Assembly: GCF_910592395.1 (NCBI RefSeq)
Contig: NC_088321.1
Span: 6,138,001-6,202,000, forward strand
DNA length: 64,000 nucleotides
Origin: Lineus longissimus
Lineage: Eukaryota > Nemertea > Pilidiophora > Heteronemertea > Lineidae
Direction: 5' to 3'
Position 1 is the stretch's first letter. The number at the start of each line of letters is the position of its first letter. This document shows, in pieces, positions 11,760-24,012 of this stretch. Below the pieces are notes generated by a model that saw only the letters and a program-made list of their open reading frames with translations, ran no database searches and had not been told where the DNA came from. The position numbers and the translations under genes were made by a program.

Positions 11760-12655
11760 AACATTTTTAACCTTTTTTAGTCAACTGAGATTGCTTTGAG
11801 AGTGAGAAATTAGAAATGTTGTAGAAGCTTTTTGGTCCGCCAAAAAATATGGCGCTAAAGTTGAGAAATAAAACAATTTTGTTGACATTTCATTTCTGGT
11901 CAACTGAAAAATATGGGGGTGAGACAAGGAAATTAAACATTTTTGGACGCCTCTTAGTCCTCCAAAAATATGGCTTTGAAGTTTAGTAATAAATATTTCT
12001 GTGGACATCTTTTTGTCCTCTGAGTAAAGAGAAATGAAACTGTATTTGGATATCTTTGGTACAGTTAAAAATATTGGTTTGAGACTGAAAAATAACGAGA
12101 CGTTTTTTTATCCACGGAAAATATGGCTGTGAGATTGAGAAATTAAACATTCTCTGAAGCTTTTTGGTTCTCAAAGATAATGGCTTCGAAGTTGAGAAAT
12201 AAAATTTTCTGTGGACATTTTTTGTCCACTGAGTTTATTATGTGGCATTGAAATAGAGCAATTAAAAACATATTGGGGCACTGAAAAATATGGGTGTGAA
12301 ACTAGGAAATTAAACATTTTCTAAAAGGTTTTAATTAAAGTCCTAGAAAAAACATGGCTTTAGTTGAGAAATAGGAATTTCTGTGGACAATATTGTGGTC
12401 TACAATAAAGTAATGTCATATTGAAAGAGAGAAAAGAAGAAACATTTTTGTGGATACGTTTTGTGCGCTGAAAAATATGGGTTTGGAAAAATAAACTTTT
12501 AGTCCACTGATTAATATGGCTTTGTGACTGAGAAGTTGAACATTTTCTGGATGCCTTTTTGCCCTCAAAGAAATATGGCTATGAAGTTGAGAAATATATT
12601 TTTTTGTATACATTTGCTGGTCCACTGAGGAAGATGGCTACAAGATTAAAGATAT
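11760..12655 (+). repeat. degenerate tandem array, 'tgtggacattttttgtccactgaaaaatatgg' type
   Basis: About ten diverged units of 70-110 bp each contain a 'gtccactga..aatatggcttt.aagttgagaaat' string, e.g. near 11835, 11945, 12115, 12185, 12470 and 12570. The reverse complement of the same unit forms another array at 17460-18095, so the two arrays form a 6-kb-wide inverted pair. Minus-strand frames here are the repeat read through. Confidence 0.7.
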
Positions 12656-12659
12656 ACTA

Positions 12660-13230
12660 GCATAACCCGTGTAGTGGGCATAATTCGGGTGGTAGCTAGA
12701 GTTGAAAGGCAGGCCTATATTATCATAGGTTGTGCCACTGACCGTGTTTTGTTTGTCATCCGTTCAGTATGTACACACATTTTTCAAATTTGTTAGATAC
12801 CCCCCCCCCCCGTGTACGCATAGGTGATACAAAGTAATGTACAGCAAATTAATGTATTAGAGTACGCAAAATGGCCCCTAATTTTCAGAACCCCTTCCCC
12901 TTCATCATACTAAATGGATGACCCTAACGGTAATTGTCAATACATGTAGTTTAATGAAGTATTTCTGGGTAAACAATGTTCTGAGTATAGGTGAGTCCTT
13001 GGCGGTCAGTTGGTGTTATTTGAATTGTAATGTCTTGAAAGGATCTCGCCCTTGAGAGGGCCACATTTGCTTACTGCACTTTGAGTAGAACATGCCATCT
13101 GGAAGTGGAAAAGGAAAAAAACACATTTTAGTGAGATTGGAAAGTTTGCTTTGAATTAGGGGGGGGGGGGGCGTGCATTAGAGTCACTTTGGAGATATAG
13201 CCTATAGTCACTGCCCTTTCGGGTCACTGT
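12660..13230. other. gene-free stretch with homopolymers
   Basis: A C run near 12800 and a G run near 13161; otherwise no structure. Confidence 0.5.
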
Positions 13231-13234
13231 GCAA

Positions 13235-13541
13235 AGAGTACTGGACCGATTTCTTCGAAGTTTGGTTTTATAGTTTCGGGACCCACAACAATTTCCAGGT
13301 AAGAGATTAGTCAAGAAGCCATTTTGGGGGAACGTGGACTTTAAAATGAAACTTGGTACCATTGAAGATGCACATGAAAAATATCAACCTTCACGGCTAA
13401 GCAAAAGAGGAGAAAATGTCAAAATCAATGCACTACCGTACGTCAATGTAGGTACACGGCTACACACCCAAAAAATTATATCGTAACCATGGTTACTGAA
13501 ATATAAAAACCAAACTTTGAAGAAATCGGCCCGGTAGTTTC
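13235..13541. repeat. inverted repeat with ~30-bp arms
   Basis: 'gaccgatttcttcgaagttt' near 13242 is matched in reverse complement by 'aaactttgaagaaatcggcc' near 13512, with further weaker matches outward (gggtcac / gtcaccc). This is a MITE-like foldback of about 300 bp with no clear target duplication. Confidence 0.6.
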
Positions 13542-13627
13542 TGGAGTCACCCAAAAGGCCAGGTGTGTGGGCGTTGCCGGCCATTGGCGGACACGCATTT
13601 ATTTCTTTATTGACTTTTGCATGATAG

Positions 13628-13732
13628 GAGCTTAGGACCCGGCCCAGCCGGCTACCACCACCCTCGGCTAGGCCTATGAATATGATTATGATAGGACCCA
13701 GCCTACCACCACCCTCGGCTAGGCCTACCTAT
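13628..13732. repeat. short direct duplication
   Basis: 'ggaccc...agcc..ctaccaccaccctcggctaggccta' occurs at 13634 and again at 13695, about 60 bp apart. Confidence 0.7.
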
Positions 13733-14574
13733 TTCCGGACAATATCACTGAACGAACATACGAACGTAAATGAGTGCAACCTTTGTACATGTAAGTTGCT
13801 GGGCGACTGGCGTTGGTTGACAATGACACGCTGATCATTGCTAGTGATGGATTGGTGCTTGGCCGTCGGCATTGGTGGTGTAGGGCGCGCGATCTATTGG
13901 GCCAGGCGGTATGATTGCTAGGCCTACACCGCGCCGTCGCGACTCAACTTGTCGGCGCGGCGGTGGGTCGATCAGATATTCCGGCATGCAGTCATTATTT
14001 GTGGGAAATTGCTTTTTAGAACGACAAAATTGCACTCGCCTTGCTCAACATGCAGTCGACAAATTCAACTTGGACAATCTCGCAAATTCGCACGAACGGT
14101 GTGATTCTCTCTGTGATGACGTCATTAGCAACGCGTAGAGAAACTTCCAGCGAAATCGCAAATGAGTGCTTTAGCAAGTGAGTTCTTGCGTTTTCCTGAC
14201 AAATGCAAGAATAAATTGGCCGCTGACTTTGACAAATGGTGCCGAGGAAGCAAGTTTAAAAATGCATGTCGAATCGTATAGTCGAATCGAGGGCTTAAAA
14301 AGAAGTTGCAAAATGGTCGATCTTCAAAAATTTACTGACACTTGCTGCGAAAACATGGCGGTCGGAGTAAGACTGAGACGGGGAAAAATCTATATAAAAT
14401 CTTTAAATTTTAATACTTCTCATGTATGATTAGCGATTTGAACTATACGTTGCATCAGGAGAGTATATTCCAAACAACCATGCCGAATTTCGAGGCAAAA
14501 CAACATCGGCAAGTGTGAGTTTATTCGTCCCCCTTCCAGTATTATTATATAGATTGACAATATGTATTTATAAT

Positions 14575-14978
14575 TTACTGGACGCCATGATGAAGCCCAC
14601 TTTAAGTCTGCTACCAACGCAGCTAAAATGCACTAAAAATTAGACATTACAACAATAATTCAACGTTCACGTACGAGTTTCAGGGGCTTTGCAAAATCTC
14701 CCGAGTATAAATTGCTGACTAGTATTGACGTGAACGATCCAAAAATTCAGACAGTAGTGTTAGTAACTTTTGATTAGCTGCTAAAAACCAACCCGCAGCG
14801 TGCATTCATTGATCAGTTTGCATTTTGTTATAAAAACAAATAGTTTGCAATTATTTGCAAACTTGTGACAGACACATACTGAAATGACTCAGAATTAATG
14901 TACACGTCTTGAAATATATTTCAAAATGCTTAAGCCAACCGCATTTCAAACAATGTTAGTACGGTATACCATTCACCA
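14575..14978 (+). repeat. degenerate dispersed repeat, copy 2
   Basis: Partial copy of the unit at 10868-11320 and 19736-20100, recognisable from 'gccatgatgaagccca', 'gcattcattgatcagtttg' and 'aagccaaccgcatttcaaac'. It ends directly at the MITE starting at 14980. Confidence 0.55.
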
Positions 14979-14979
14979 C

Positions 14980-16151
14980 TTAAAGGGGGACTATAGGCAG
15001 GAGCAGCGGGGTTAAATTGGCCACCTTCGGGTGACTCATATGCACAGTAAGGGTACTCGGTCATGTTAGATTCAGCACTACATATATACAAGCCATTAGG
15101 CTAATATGGGTCGTCGCAACACGGGAGGATGCACGGAATGTCACTAAAAAATCATCTCGAAATATTATTCATTACATATTTCGACACTTCGACACGCATC
15201 TTTTTCTAGTGAACAAACAGACCTATATCATCGCTTATTGTGACGAACTCGGATATCAGTCCGCTAGAGAAACCCGGCCCGAGAACAACCCATTTACCGC
15301 CATTTCCTGGACACAGCACACCCTCGCCGTGCCAGGCTAATCATTCAACATTTTACTATGCTCCAATGATTATCCTGGCCCCAAATGTTAATCACTATTA
15401 CAAGAAAATTGTAATACTTTATCCAGCAAAAATATCGCATTTTCTCTCGATAGAAAATTTCAAAATGTTTAGAAATTGAGATTCCATTAAAAAGATCCGT
15501 CATATTCGGTCTGACAAAGTTGTAAACACGTCAGGAAATGGCGATCGCACGCTGACATTTAGCGAAAATTCCCAACTTCCATCGGTGATTATGAAACAAT
15601 AACACAACGAAAAGGAGAGATACAGAAATATGTATCTAATAAGAGTCTTAGTTACGTGATAAGCGTGAGATATTTTATTGTCTGTGGTTTTGTTTGGTGA
15701 AATAAGCGATTTTATTGGGGCATGTTTTCGTGTGCGTGGTCACGTATACAGAATGGTGTTTTGCATAGCATTCCCAATCGGCCGAAGCCGCTGAGCTGAA
15801 ACAAATCGATTCACCGCCTACACTTTTACTCCGATTTTGCTGAAAATTGGTGACAAAGAGGCTTGATGTATTCCGCACAATTCGTAGGAAGCGAATTTCG
15901 AAAATAATGATGAAAAATGTTTTTTCTAAGTAAAAATGGCCGTTGCTAGGCATGGTTGCTAGGCCATGCTGCCACAGACATATCCAAGGAAAAACTGCCA
16001 ATAAGGTTCTGCACTGCGTTAGCGACGACCCAATATTCATTGTACAAGCCTGAATAGTTTTGACGTACTGTGAGATGGGAGACAACCCGAATTGTCGACT
16101 TTGTGTAACTTTATCTTGCCTACCTAGCAGCTGCCTAGAGTGTCCATTTAA
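14980..16151 (+). mobile_element. MITE of the 'ttaaaggggactataggcag' family, interrupted
   Basis: The left end TTAAAGGGGGACTATAGGCA is mirrored at the right end by TGCCTAGAGTGTCCATTTAA. The outer parts (14980-15107 and 16037-16151) align with the other family members. The middle 924 bp is a separate nested transposon (15108-16031), which accounts for the large size compared with the 222-bp copy at 7259. Confidence 0.75.
15108..16031. mobile_element. 924-bp nested DNA transposon with AATAT target duplication
   Basis: It starts GGGTCGTCGCAAC and ends GTTAGCGACGACCC, a 10-bp perfect inverted end that extends imperfectly. AATAT occurs immediately outside at 15103-15107 and 16032-16036. Removing it restores a continuous copy of the host MITE, which supports both boundaries. 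No transposase is encoded; a 136-codon minus-strand frame at 15675-16085 has no recognisable motif and crosses the element's edge. Superfamily not assigned. Confidence 0.7.
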
Positions 16152-16499
16152 CGCTGTTAAATGTTTGCCGAAACAAACACATCGATGAGAAAATGAACCA
16201 TTTACTAGAAATTAGACTTCAAATTACAAAACTGTTAAAGGAGCATTGGTATTATCAACAGCATTATTACCAGACTGTCGGCCGTCCCCTCCGTCACCTT
16301 CTATTCCACAGTCGGAGTTCCCATCATTAAATAACGGTTTAGTTCAAAACCAGGCAATTGGCATTTGGCAATGTCAATGTGCCAAACGACAACTGCACGA
16401 CAGATTAGAGATATCCTACAGTGCACTTAATGTAATTTCATTAAAGATGGATTGATGGACTCAACCAAGTCATACAGCAATGAGATAGTATAGTCCGGG

Positions 16500-17460
16500 A
16501 GCTGAGTGACTTTAGAAATCGTTTTCCTAATTTCTGTGATGACAATTTCTTTTCAAGAATATTTCTTAATATCTAAGAGTCAAAGTTCTCTGTGGACAAT
16601 AAAGTGCTTTGTTCTTGAAATTTAATTCTCTCCTTCCATTTCGAAATCTTTTCCAAATTTCTCTGTGGACAATTTTAGTTCAAGAATATGTCAAAAAACA
16701 TTTTAATCGAAATTCTCTGTGGAAATATTCGCTTTCAAATCTCTATCTCTTCCCTTTTGAAATGTTTTTCGAAATTTTTCTGTAGACGATTTCATTAAGT
16801 ACATATTCTACTCAACCTTCAATCATATCAAAGCTTCTTGCTTCTCTTTCAAAATTGATTCCCAATTTTCTCTGCGGACAACTTCCGTTCAGGATGTTTC
16901 ATAACGCATATTCCTATCAAATTTCAAAGCGCTTTCAAAGCGCTCTCTCTTCAATTTCAAACTCCCAAAATGTCTTTGCAGACATTTTCAGTTCAATAAT
17001 ATTTCAAATTGAACTATCAGCAAAATTTTCGGTGTAGTACACTCTTCAAATATCTCTCATCAACTTCAAAAAGTTTTTTCCTATTTTCTCTGTGGACAAT
17101 TTCCATTCAAAAACATTTCAAAATATATTCTAATCAAACCTCTTTGTTGACAAAATCACCGTAAAATGTATTTCCTCCATTTCAAAATTGATTCCAAATT
17201 TTCTCTGCTGACAATTTCGAAAAGATTCTTAACAACTTCTTTGTAGACGATTTCCAGTTCAATAACAAACTATGAGCAAAATTACTTGACTGTGGACGCT
17301 CTTTAAAACTTTCTCTTCCGCAAAAAGTCATATCACTTCTATACATCGAAATCCCTTGCCAACTTTCAAAGGAAAAAAAATACCGAATGTGCTTTTTCAA
17401 TTTTAATTTCAATGCCATTTCTCTCAGTGGACGAAATCAATTAAAAAAATTTCCAAAAAA
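16500..17460. repeat. degenerate tandem array, 'ttctctgtggacaattt.agttcaa.aatatttc' type
   Basis: Roughly a dozen diverged 60-90 bp units carry the string 'ttctctgtggacaattt', e.g. near 16590, 16660, 16715, 16870, 17085 and 17205. The core 'ctgtggaca' is shared with the array at 11760-12655, so the arrays are probably related. Confidence 0.65.
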
Positions 17461-18095
17461 ATATTTTTTTGACATCGATGGCATGTTCCTCATCAGTGAA
17501 CCAAAGAATGTCTACCAAAATGTCATATTTCTCAACTTTAAAGCCATATTTCTTTGACGACCAAAAAGCGTCAATAAGATGTTTAATTACCCAGTCTCAA
17601 AGCGATATTTTTTAGTGGACCTAAGAACGTCATAAAAAATTTTTATTTTTCCAAACTCATATTTTTTCAGGAACAAATTTCGTCGAAATGCTAAATTCCT
17701 GAAATAGAGAAATTAAAATTTCAGTCGAAATTTTAATTTCTCTATTTTAACGCCACATTACAATGATCACTCAGTGGACCAAAAAATGACCACAGAAATT
17801 GTATTTCTCAGCCTCAAAGCCATATTTTTAGGACTAAAAAGCGTCCACGAAATGTTTGATATCCTGGTCTCACACCCATATTTTCTAGTGCAAAAAATGT
17901 AACCAAATTTTTTTAATTGCTTTATTCTTTTATTTCCGACTTCATAGCAATTTTTCTTTGAGAATCAAAAGCGTTAACAAAACGTAAAATTTCTCAGTCT
18001 CAAAACACATTTTTTCTCTACTTCCTGAGAAAATTAATTTTTCAATCTCAAACCCATATTTTTCAGTGCACCAATAAAATTGCCCAACATGTTTC
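17461..18095 (-). repeat. degenerate tandem array, reverse complement of the 11.8-12.6 kb array
   Basis: Units read 'atttctcaactttaaagccatatttcttt.ac.accaaaaagcgtc', the reverse complement of the left array. A short perfect hairpin around 17705-17740 ('gaaattaaaatttc' and its mirror) lies inside. Confidence 0.65.
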
Positions 18096-18099
18096 ATTC

Positions 18100-19725
18100 C
18101 CATATTCACGTCTTGACCCTCAATGTACTGACACTGCCAAGTTTCCATACAAGGCGCGTCATTACCTTGGCAAAGAATACAGGATGCATTGGTATGCAAT
18201 CTATTTCAAACTGAAGTTGATCGGCTATTACTCACTCATAAACGACATCGCTGTGCACACAATGGTAACAAGTTAGCGTGATGCCACTGACATGACTGAT
18301 CATCACTACTGCTCGATAAGAGGTCTGATATCTTGGCAAATATAGCGTTTTTGTGTCTCTTTCAAAAACGACAATATGCTTTGCGTCGAAACTTGCGCGC
18401 GCAGTGTCCAGAGAAGGTAAAAAGGGCCTAACGAGTGAAGTTGGTTTTAAATCCAGGTCATATAGCAGAGCAGTGTTCTAAAAAGCCTCCTTTTGATATG
18501 TTATAGGAAATGAGATTTTAAATTGGTTTCTACGGAAATCAAGGCAAATCAAGACAAAATACATTACAAAGTCATTTTCGACCAAACTGCCACTTAAAAA
18601 CAAATAAAAAACACGCTGGTCTCACTCAGAGGCACCATGTTGCTATCTGTTGGTAATACATTTATAGGGTCTAAATCCTACCGTTCAAGATGTATGCATA
18701 CATTAATACTTGTACTCCTTAACAGAGCTGCTATGCTAAAATTCTAACCTCTATATCACCTACACCCACCACTGGAAAAACTTATAAAACTGGGTTTCTA
18801 TGGGCAGGTAGGCCTACTCTATCACTCAACACATTCAAATCATTTGTAGCTTCTATGTTAAGTAAAACTAAATGAAACAGGGAGAGAGAGAGAGCGATTT
18901 ACTTTCCACAGAATATTTTCCTTATAATAATTTTTGAAATATTCGTGAAATAAAAATTTTAATTAAGAAATTTGGATAAGGATTTCGAAATTGACGATAG
19001 AGAAATTAGATAGTGATTTCGTGAACTGTGATATTGCATATTTCAAACATGAAAATTAGTAGAATTAGCCATGGATGTCTTTATGAATTATATATAAAAT
19101 ACACTACAGGAGAACTAGATAAATATCGCTACGAAAGAGTCAATTATTAAAGGTGTCAATAACGAGTAGATGCAAGAAACTGATACAGGTCAATTCATTA
19201 AACATGTTGAAAGACACTTGCTTTACTATTTTCATGCTATAGTTTCACAGGTCTAAGTCAGCTGGATTATATTTTTCATGAAATCGAAAACAGACCAATC
19301 CGAGACACGACGTCGAGTAAAACCGGACAATATGGTTTTGCTAACCCGATGTCAATGTAAAACATGAGGAATCGCATCAGGCGGCAATAATATCGTATTT
19401 TACCTTTGTTGATTATTCAGGAACGATATTCAAGAAATGATCTCATATTGGTGAATCTGGAATGAATATTATTGTGTTTTTTTTTCTGGTTTTTATCATG
19501 CGCATGCATCCGCTTAATAGAACGCCGGTCTTTTGTTTAAATTGTAACTTTCAATTATTTGTCTTTTTTTGCGGGGGAGGGGGAGGGGCTCAACATTGAA
19601 ATAGATGTCGTTTCACTATCTTTAGTGTACTTATCAGTCGATCTATTTGTTTTTAAAAAAAAACACGAAGCCACACCAGGGTCTTTCAAATAAAGAGTCA
19701 GGTCACGACAAGTTTCTTTTGATCC
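18100..19725. other. gene-free stretch
   Basis: AT-rich, with a GA-rich microsatellite near 18880 and T/A runs near 19480 and 19655. No exon, RNA gene or organised repeat was recognised. Confidence 0.5.
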
Positions 19726-19727
19726 CA

Positions 19728-20440
19728 CAGCTCTCTCGGGCAATTAACTGGAAGCCATGATGAAGCCCTTTTTAATTCAGCTACAAACTGAGCTGAGGTG
19801 CAAAACAATGATGGAATGACACCAAAGTTCAACGAAAAAAATTTACTCGGCATATGAGGTACACAATGATTTATCGCGTTACAAATACATAGAATATAAA
19901 TTATATCGATGTGAACGATCTAAGAATTCAAGCAGATGTGTTGAGTAGCTGCTAATTGCCAAACATAACAATAATCAAATCGCAGTTAAGCTGATCACTG
20001 ATTTGTTGTAAAAAATCCATAATTAGGTTGTAATCAATAGCAAACTTGGCACATGTAATGTAAATTGTTTCTTATGAGGTGACTCAAAAATTGATGTAAA
20101 CATCATAAATGTTTGTGTTCTGGATTTTTTACCGTGAACGCGAAATTAAACAAGCTGTAAAACTCGTTGTAGTCGGTTAAAATTAATAGGATATGAATAT
20201 CCCATTAGATGACAACAACCGGAACTATGTGGTACCATTAGATTGTCCATTAAACACCGACAACATACATGTTCTAAACTGCTAACCACAAAAATATATA
20301 TGTGATGCTGTAGAATAGAAACGCTTTTCGTAAATTATTTTTAAATCAGTGCCATCACTTCTCCTCAAAACTGTCGAAAAGCAACATGCGAAACTTATCG
20401 CTTTTCATAAAGCTGTTATCTGAATAGTTTTATAGAGATC
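19728..20440 (+). repeat. degenerate dispersed repeat, copy 3
   Basis: Third same-strand copy of the unit at 10400-11750, with 'cagctctctcgggcaatta', 'ccattagatgacaacaa', 'caccgacaac' and 'gttttatagagatcagtga' in the same order as in copy 1, apart from the block that precedes the others there. Confidence 0.6.
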
Positions 20441-21535
20441 AGTGACTTTGAAGCTGGCGTTTGCTTTAAAACGGGGTGTTTGTAACGGCGATGTTCAGCT
20501 GATCGAAGAATTGTTCAAATTCCTGTCGTGCGGAATTGGCTTGGGTGTACCACATGACCCGAGAGAACCCCGTCCCTACGCGCGTCTTCCGAAATGGGTG
20601 GTGGCTTTGATGTTGAAGTCATACGTTCCCGTGTTGCCTGACTCTTTATTTTGAAAGACTCTGGTCACACCGACCTTTTAGAGCGTGATGATCTGATGAC
20701 ATGTTCAGTCATTTCTTCTGGGGGTAAACTAAGTACCATTATTGACCCTGTTCAGAGTCAGGTTTCAACCTAGCTATCCCCAGTACATACATGTACTACC
20801 AAATTGATGGAATATGCAGGTTCAATAGAATCTTTGCTCAACCGAAATCGATGCACCACTTTTGCCCCACAATTTCAAAGATGTATATTAAGTATGAATT
20901 GAACATTATTGGATATGAATAAACAACAAATTGGAGCCAAACTCACCGATTTCCTGTGAGGTATAACTCTCTTAATATTCCAAAAAGCATATACAATGTA
21001 CTCCTTTCTAAGTCATGAACTAAATGGATAAATAATCTTATACATGTGAAACTTGAATTGGTTCAAGTGGTCAGCTGATGATTTTCTCCTTACCATGCAG
21101 GCTATCACTGATAATAGCAAAACAGGTTAGAACTAGATCTGACTAAGCACTGACATTTTGTTTAATCTTCAAAAAATGTCTTGTATAAAATTTTGTTTTA
21201 TCTACAGCTCATCAGTCACACTGTCTGTTGGCGTGTGACGTTGAGCAAGCCAACAAGCAAGACTGCAACAGATGAACATGCCGAAAGGCCTGGTGCAATG
21301 GCAGGCTGGGGACAAGAAGCGCAAAAGTGCCATGCCGCTTATGCATTTGGTTTCCAACATTTCACTAGAGGTTTTATTCGTCTGCTACGGCGTTTCTTTC
21401 CAAATTGGTTACCAGCGCCACCGCTCACCGAATAGCATTTGTACTGACCGCTATATATGAGGCAAGACCACAATTGATTTTTTAAGCCTTTTAGCAGTTA
21501 AATTGTCAATGTTTCATCAAATACTGCGTTCGGTT
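20441..21535. other. gene-free stretch
   Basis: Frames of 60-84 codons occur at 20442 and 21181-21460 but show no family resemblance, no splice context and conflicting overlapping frames. I do not call a gene. Confidence 0.45.
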
Positions 21536-21539
21536 GTGA

Positions 21540-21895
21540 ATCTGAAATTTAGATGATGTTATTCCGGACAGTCGGGCAGGTAAATGGTGAAAAATAAACT
21601 GGTGATTGACCACGGAAATTTTTTGATAATCGACAAATTAGACAGACTTTGATATTTCCACTCTTTTCAGCCAACTGGCAGAAAAAACTCAAAACACGCC
21701 CCCTATTACCCAATTAGCAAAATTCGAAATTAGTTTTTTCATCAAATAATTTCTTTATATCTGTAGACTTGCCACAGCAAATATTTTTTCAATACCTCTG
21801 CAAATATGTACTTGATAGTTAAAAACACGCACTTGTCTAATTGATAGGCCTCGACCCTCCAACCTAGGAATATTCATTAGTGGTCTTGTCTCATA
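21540..21895 (+). repeat. dispersed repeat, copy 1 (partner 46390-46690)
   Basis: 'ccggacagtcgggcaggtaa', 'atttctttatatctgtag', 'gcaaatat.ttt' and 'gtctaattga.aggcct..accctc.aacc' recur in the same order and orientation at 46405-46680, about 70 percent alike. Confidence 0.7.
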
Positions 21896-22485
21896 TTGTT
21901 AAGCCACCCACTGAGCCCTCTGCAGCGCCATGTTATTTTTATACGGAACGCCCCCAAGCCAAGAGTTACTTTGAGAATGGAAACCCCCTCAACCTAATGG
22001 GTGATGTCATTGTCAGTGCAAAATACTCGATCACCTAATTCCTACATGGATTTCTATTAGGATAGGGGAAGGATATGTCTTCTAACAATTGTGGCAATAA
22101 TAAGTTCTAAAGTAACGCCATGAATAAATTGACTTGAGTGACTCTAATTGTATGAATGAATTGTCGTCTGCTATGACTGCAAGTGAACCTGCATCGGCTA
22201 TTGGTCAGGAGTTTATGATGGTTCATTGTATTTTACACCCTGTGATGTAAGATGACCTGTGCGGACAAAGTGGTATAAATATAGTTAGCTGAAGCTGGTA
22301 AAAATCAGTGACCAAATATTTACTGATGATGTCCACAGTGTCACCTGCCTTGTGTATGATCTCAACTACACCGTACTGTTACGTATTGGGGATGGAGCGC
22401 ATCACCCAAGATAACCACAAAACGCAAACATGATTCCCCGGGAGAAAAGAGCGGAGTGGCCTGGGGATTACATTGACTTTGTTAC

Positions 22486-22723
22486 TGTCGGGGTAGGACT
22501 GTATAATTACTCAACTCTAACTCTTGTAATTCAATAAAACTGTCTATATTCATCTTCTCATCATAATATTCAGGTTTCTTTTCTTCATGTGCTCACAGCA
22601 TCTCAGATGTCCTCCATCATTTTTTCTCAACACACTCCCCCCAGTGCTGCCACCTATGCTAATTACCTTGAACTACAGTGTGTCCCAAAAAACTAAACTT
22701 ATACAGGTTGTCCCAATGCGACA
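22486..22723 (-). repeat. 3' LTR of Bel/Pao element 1
   Basis: 238 bp; I count one substitution against 30408-30645 (T versus A about 17 bases in). Such low divergence means a recent insertion. Confidence 0.95.
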
Positions 22724-22740
22724 TACTCCCCTCTGAAATC
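22724..22740 (-). other. polypurine tract of element 1
   Basis: On the minus strand the sequence next to the 3' LTR reads TTTCAGAGGGGAGTA, the purine-rich primer for plus-strand synthesis. Confidence 0.7.
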
Positions 22741-22968
22741 TGAGCACCGAAAATTTCACGCTTACTGCAACACTGGCTAAAATATTGAAACGAATTATGC
22801 GAAATACCAACTGGCAAATATCGCTTGAACTATTCTCTCTACTCGTACTCCACAATTCGAATAAAGTATTTACTAAGTGAACGAAACCCTTAGTTGTATT
22901 TTCTTGTATATGTTGTAGTTCTCAATGCTCATAGAATGTCTCTAGTCACAATACTCCACTAACATTGG

Positions 22969-24012
22969 CTAATCTGGATCTGAATCGCTTTCAACATCCT
23001 CTGGCACAATGGTGGTCTCCAATAGCCTCAGCTTCTGTACTGGACGTCTCATCAATCCCGATTTCGTCTTCACCAGTACTGAGCGCACAAGACCGTCTCG
23101 TCCTGGAAAGATCTCCTCCACTCTTCCAAGCTTCCAATCCAGCTTCCTGGTGTTGTCCTCAGCGACTAGAACAACGTCTCCCTCATGAAGGTTATCTCGA
23201 ACCTCAGTCCACTTCCTCAGTTGGTTCAGCTCAGTCAAATACTCCTTCGTCCATCGATTCCAAAAGATCCTTGACAGGTGCTGATTATAGGCCCATCTCT
23301 TGCTCACTGCGACGGTAGTATGGCCTGCCAATGAGGCATCAGGCAGAACTTGTAGGCTCCGGCCAATCATCAGGTGTCCTGGAGTGATAGGCGACCAATC
23401 CTCTTTGTCTGCAGAGACACTAGTCAGGGGTCTAGAATTCAGTTGTGCTTCGATGTCCGAGAGTACAGTCTGCATCTCAAGGTATGTCAGGTGTGCTTTC
23501 CCAAGCACTCTCCTCAGTGGTTTCTTGACGCTTTGCACGAGTCTCTCATAGAATCCTCCGTGCCATGGGGCTCTCTCCGTGATAAAACGCCATGTTATTC
23601 CCTTTCCTGTTATCTCCTCATTAAGCTTGTTCTTTCCATTCTTCTGTTTGTAAAGAATCCTCAGCAAGGTGTCTGCCTTTTTGAATGTCTTTGCGTTGTC
23701 AGAGAGAATGAATACACATTTCCCTTTGCGATTCATCATGCGCTGCAGCCCAGCCATGAACTCTTCTGTAGTAAGATCTGGTGTGAGTTCCAGGTGCACT
23801 CCTCTAGTCACCATACACGTGAAGATCAGAATGTAAGCCTTCGTTGTCTCATCTCTGGACATCTTTACGTATAAAGGTCCTGCATAGTCTAATCCTATGT
23901 GCGTGAAAGGAAGACTCATGCTCACTCTTTCCACAGGCAGCGGCGCCATCTTTTGCTCAATCTCCTCTGGATCCTTACAAGCCTTGCACTTGTGAAGAAT
24001 GCGTCTCACTTC
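22969..24012 (-). pseudogene. Bel/Pao integrase core and C-terminal part, downstream of an in-frame stop
   Basis: This is the continuation, in the same frame, of the long gag-pol frame that stops at 24013-24015. It starts in the CxxC half of the integrase zinc-binding domain (KCKAC), then holds the catalytic core with LDYAGP, LSDNAKTF and HGGFYERL supplying the D, D and E residues, and ends in a DUF5641-like region (TKEYL..L..KW, GDVVLV). Only about one codon separates it from the stop, and there is no ATG near its beginning, so it is not a separate gene. It would be made only by read-through or in copies lacking the stop. Confidence 0.85.

Noticed and set aside
21181-21460. Two overlapping 60-80 codon frames
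   Set aside because: Different frames over the same DNA with no homology; chance.
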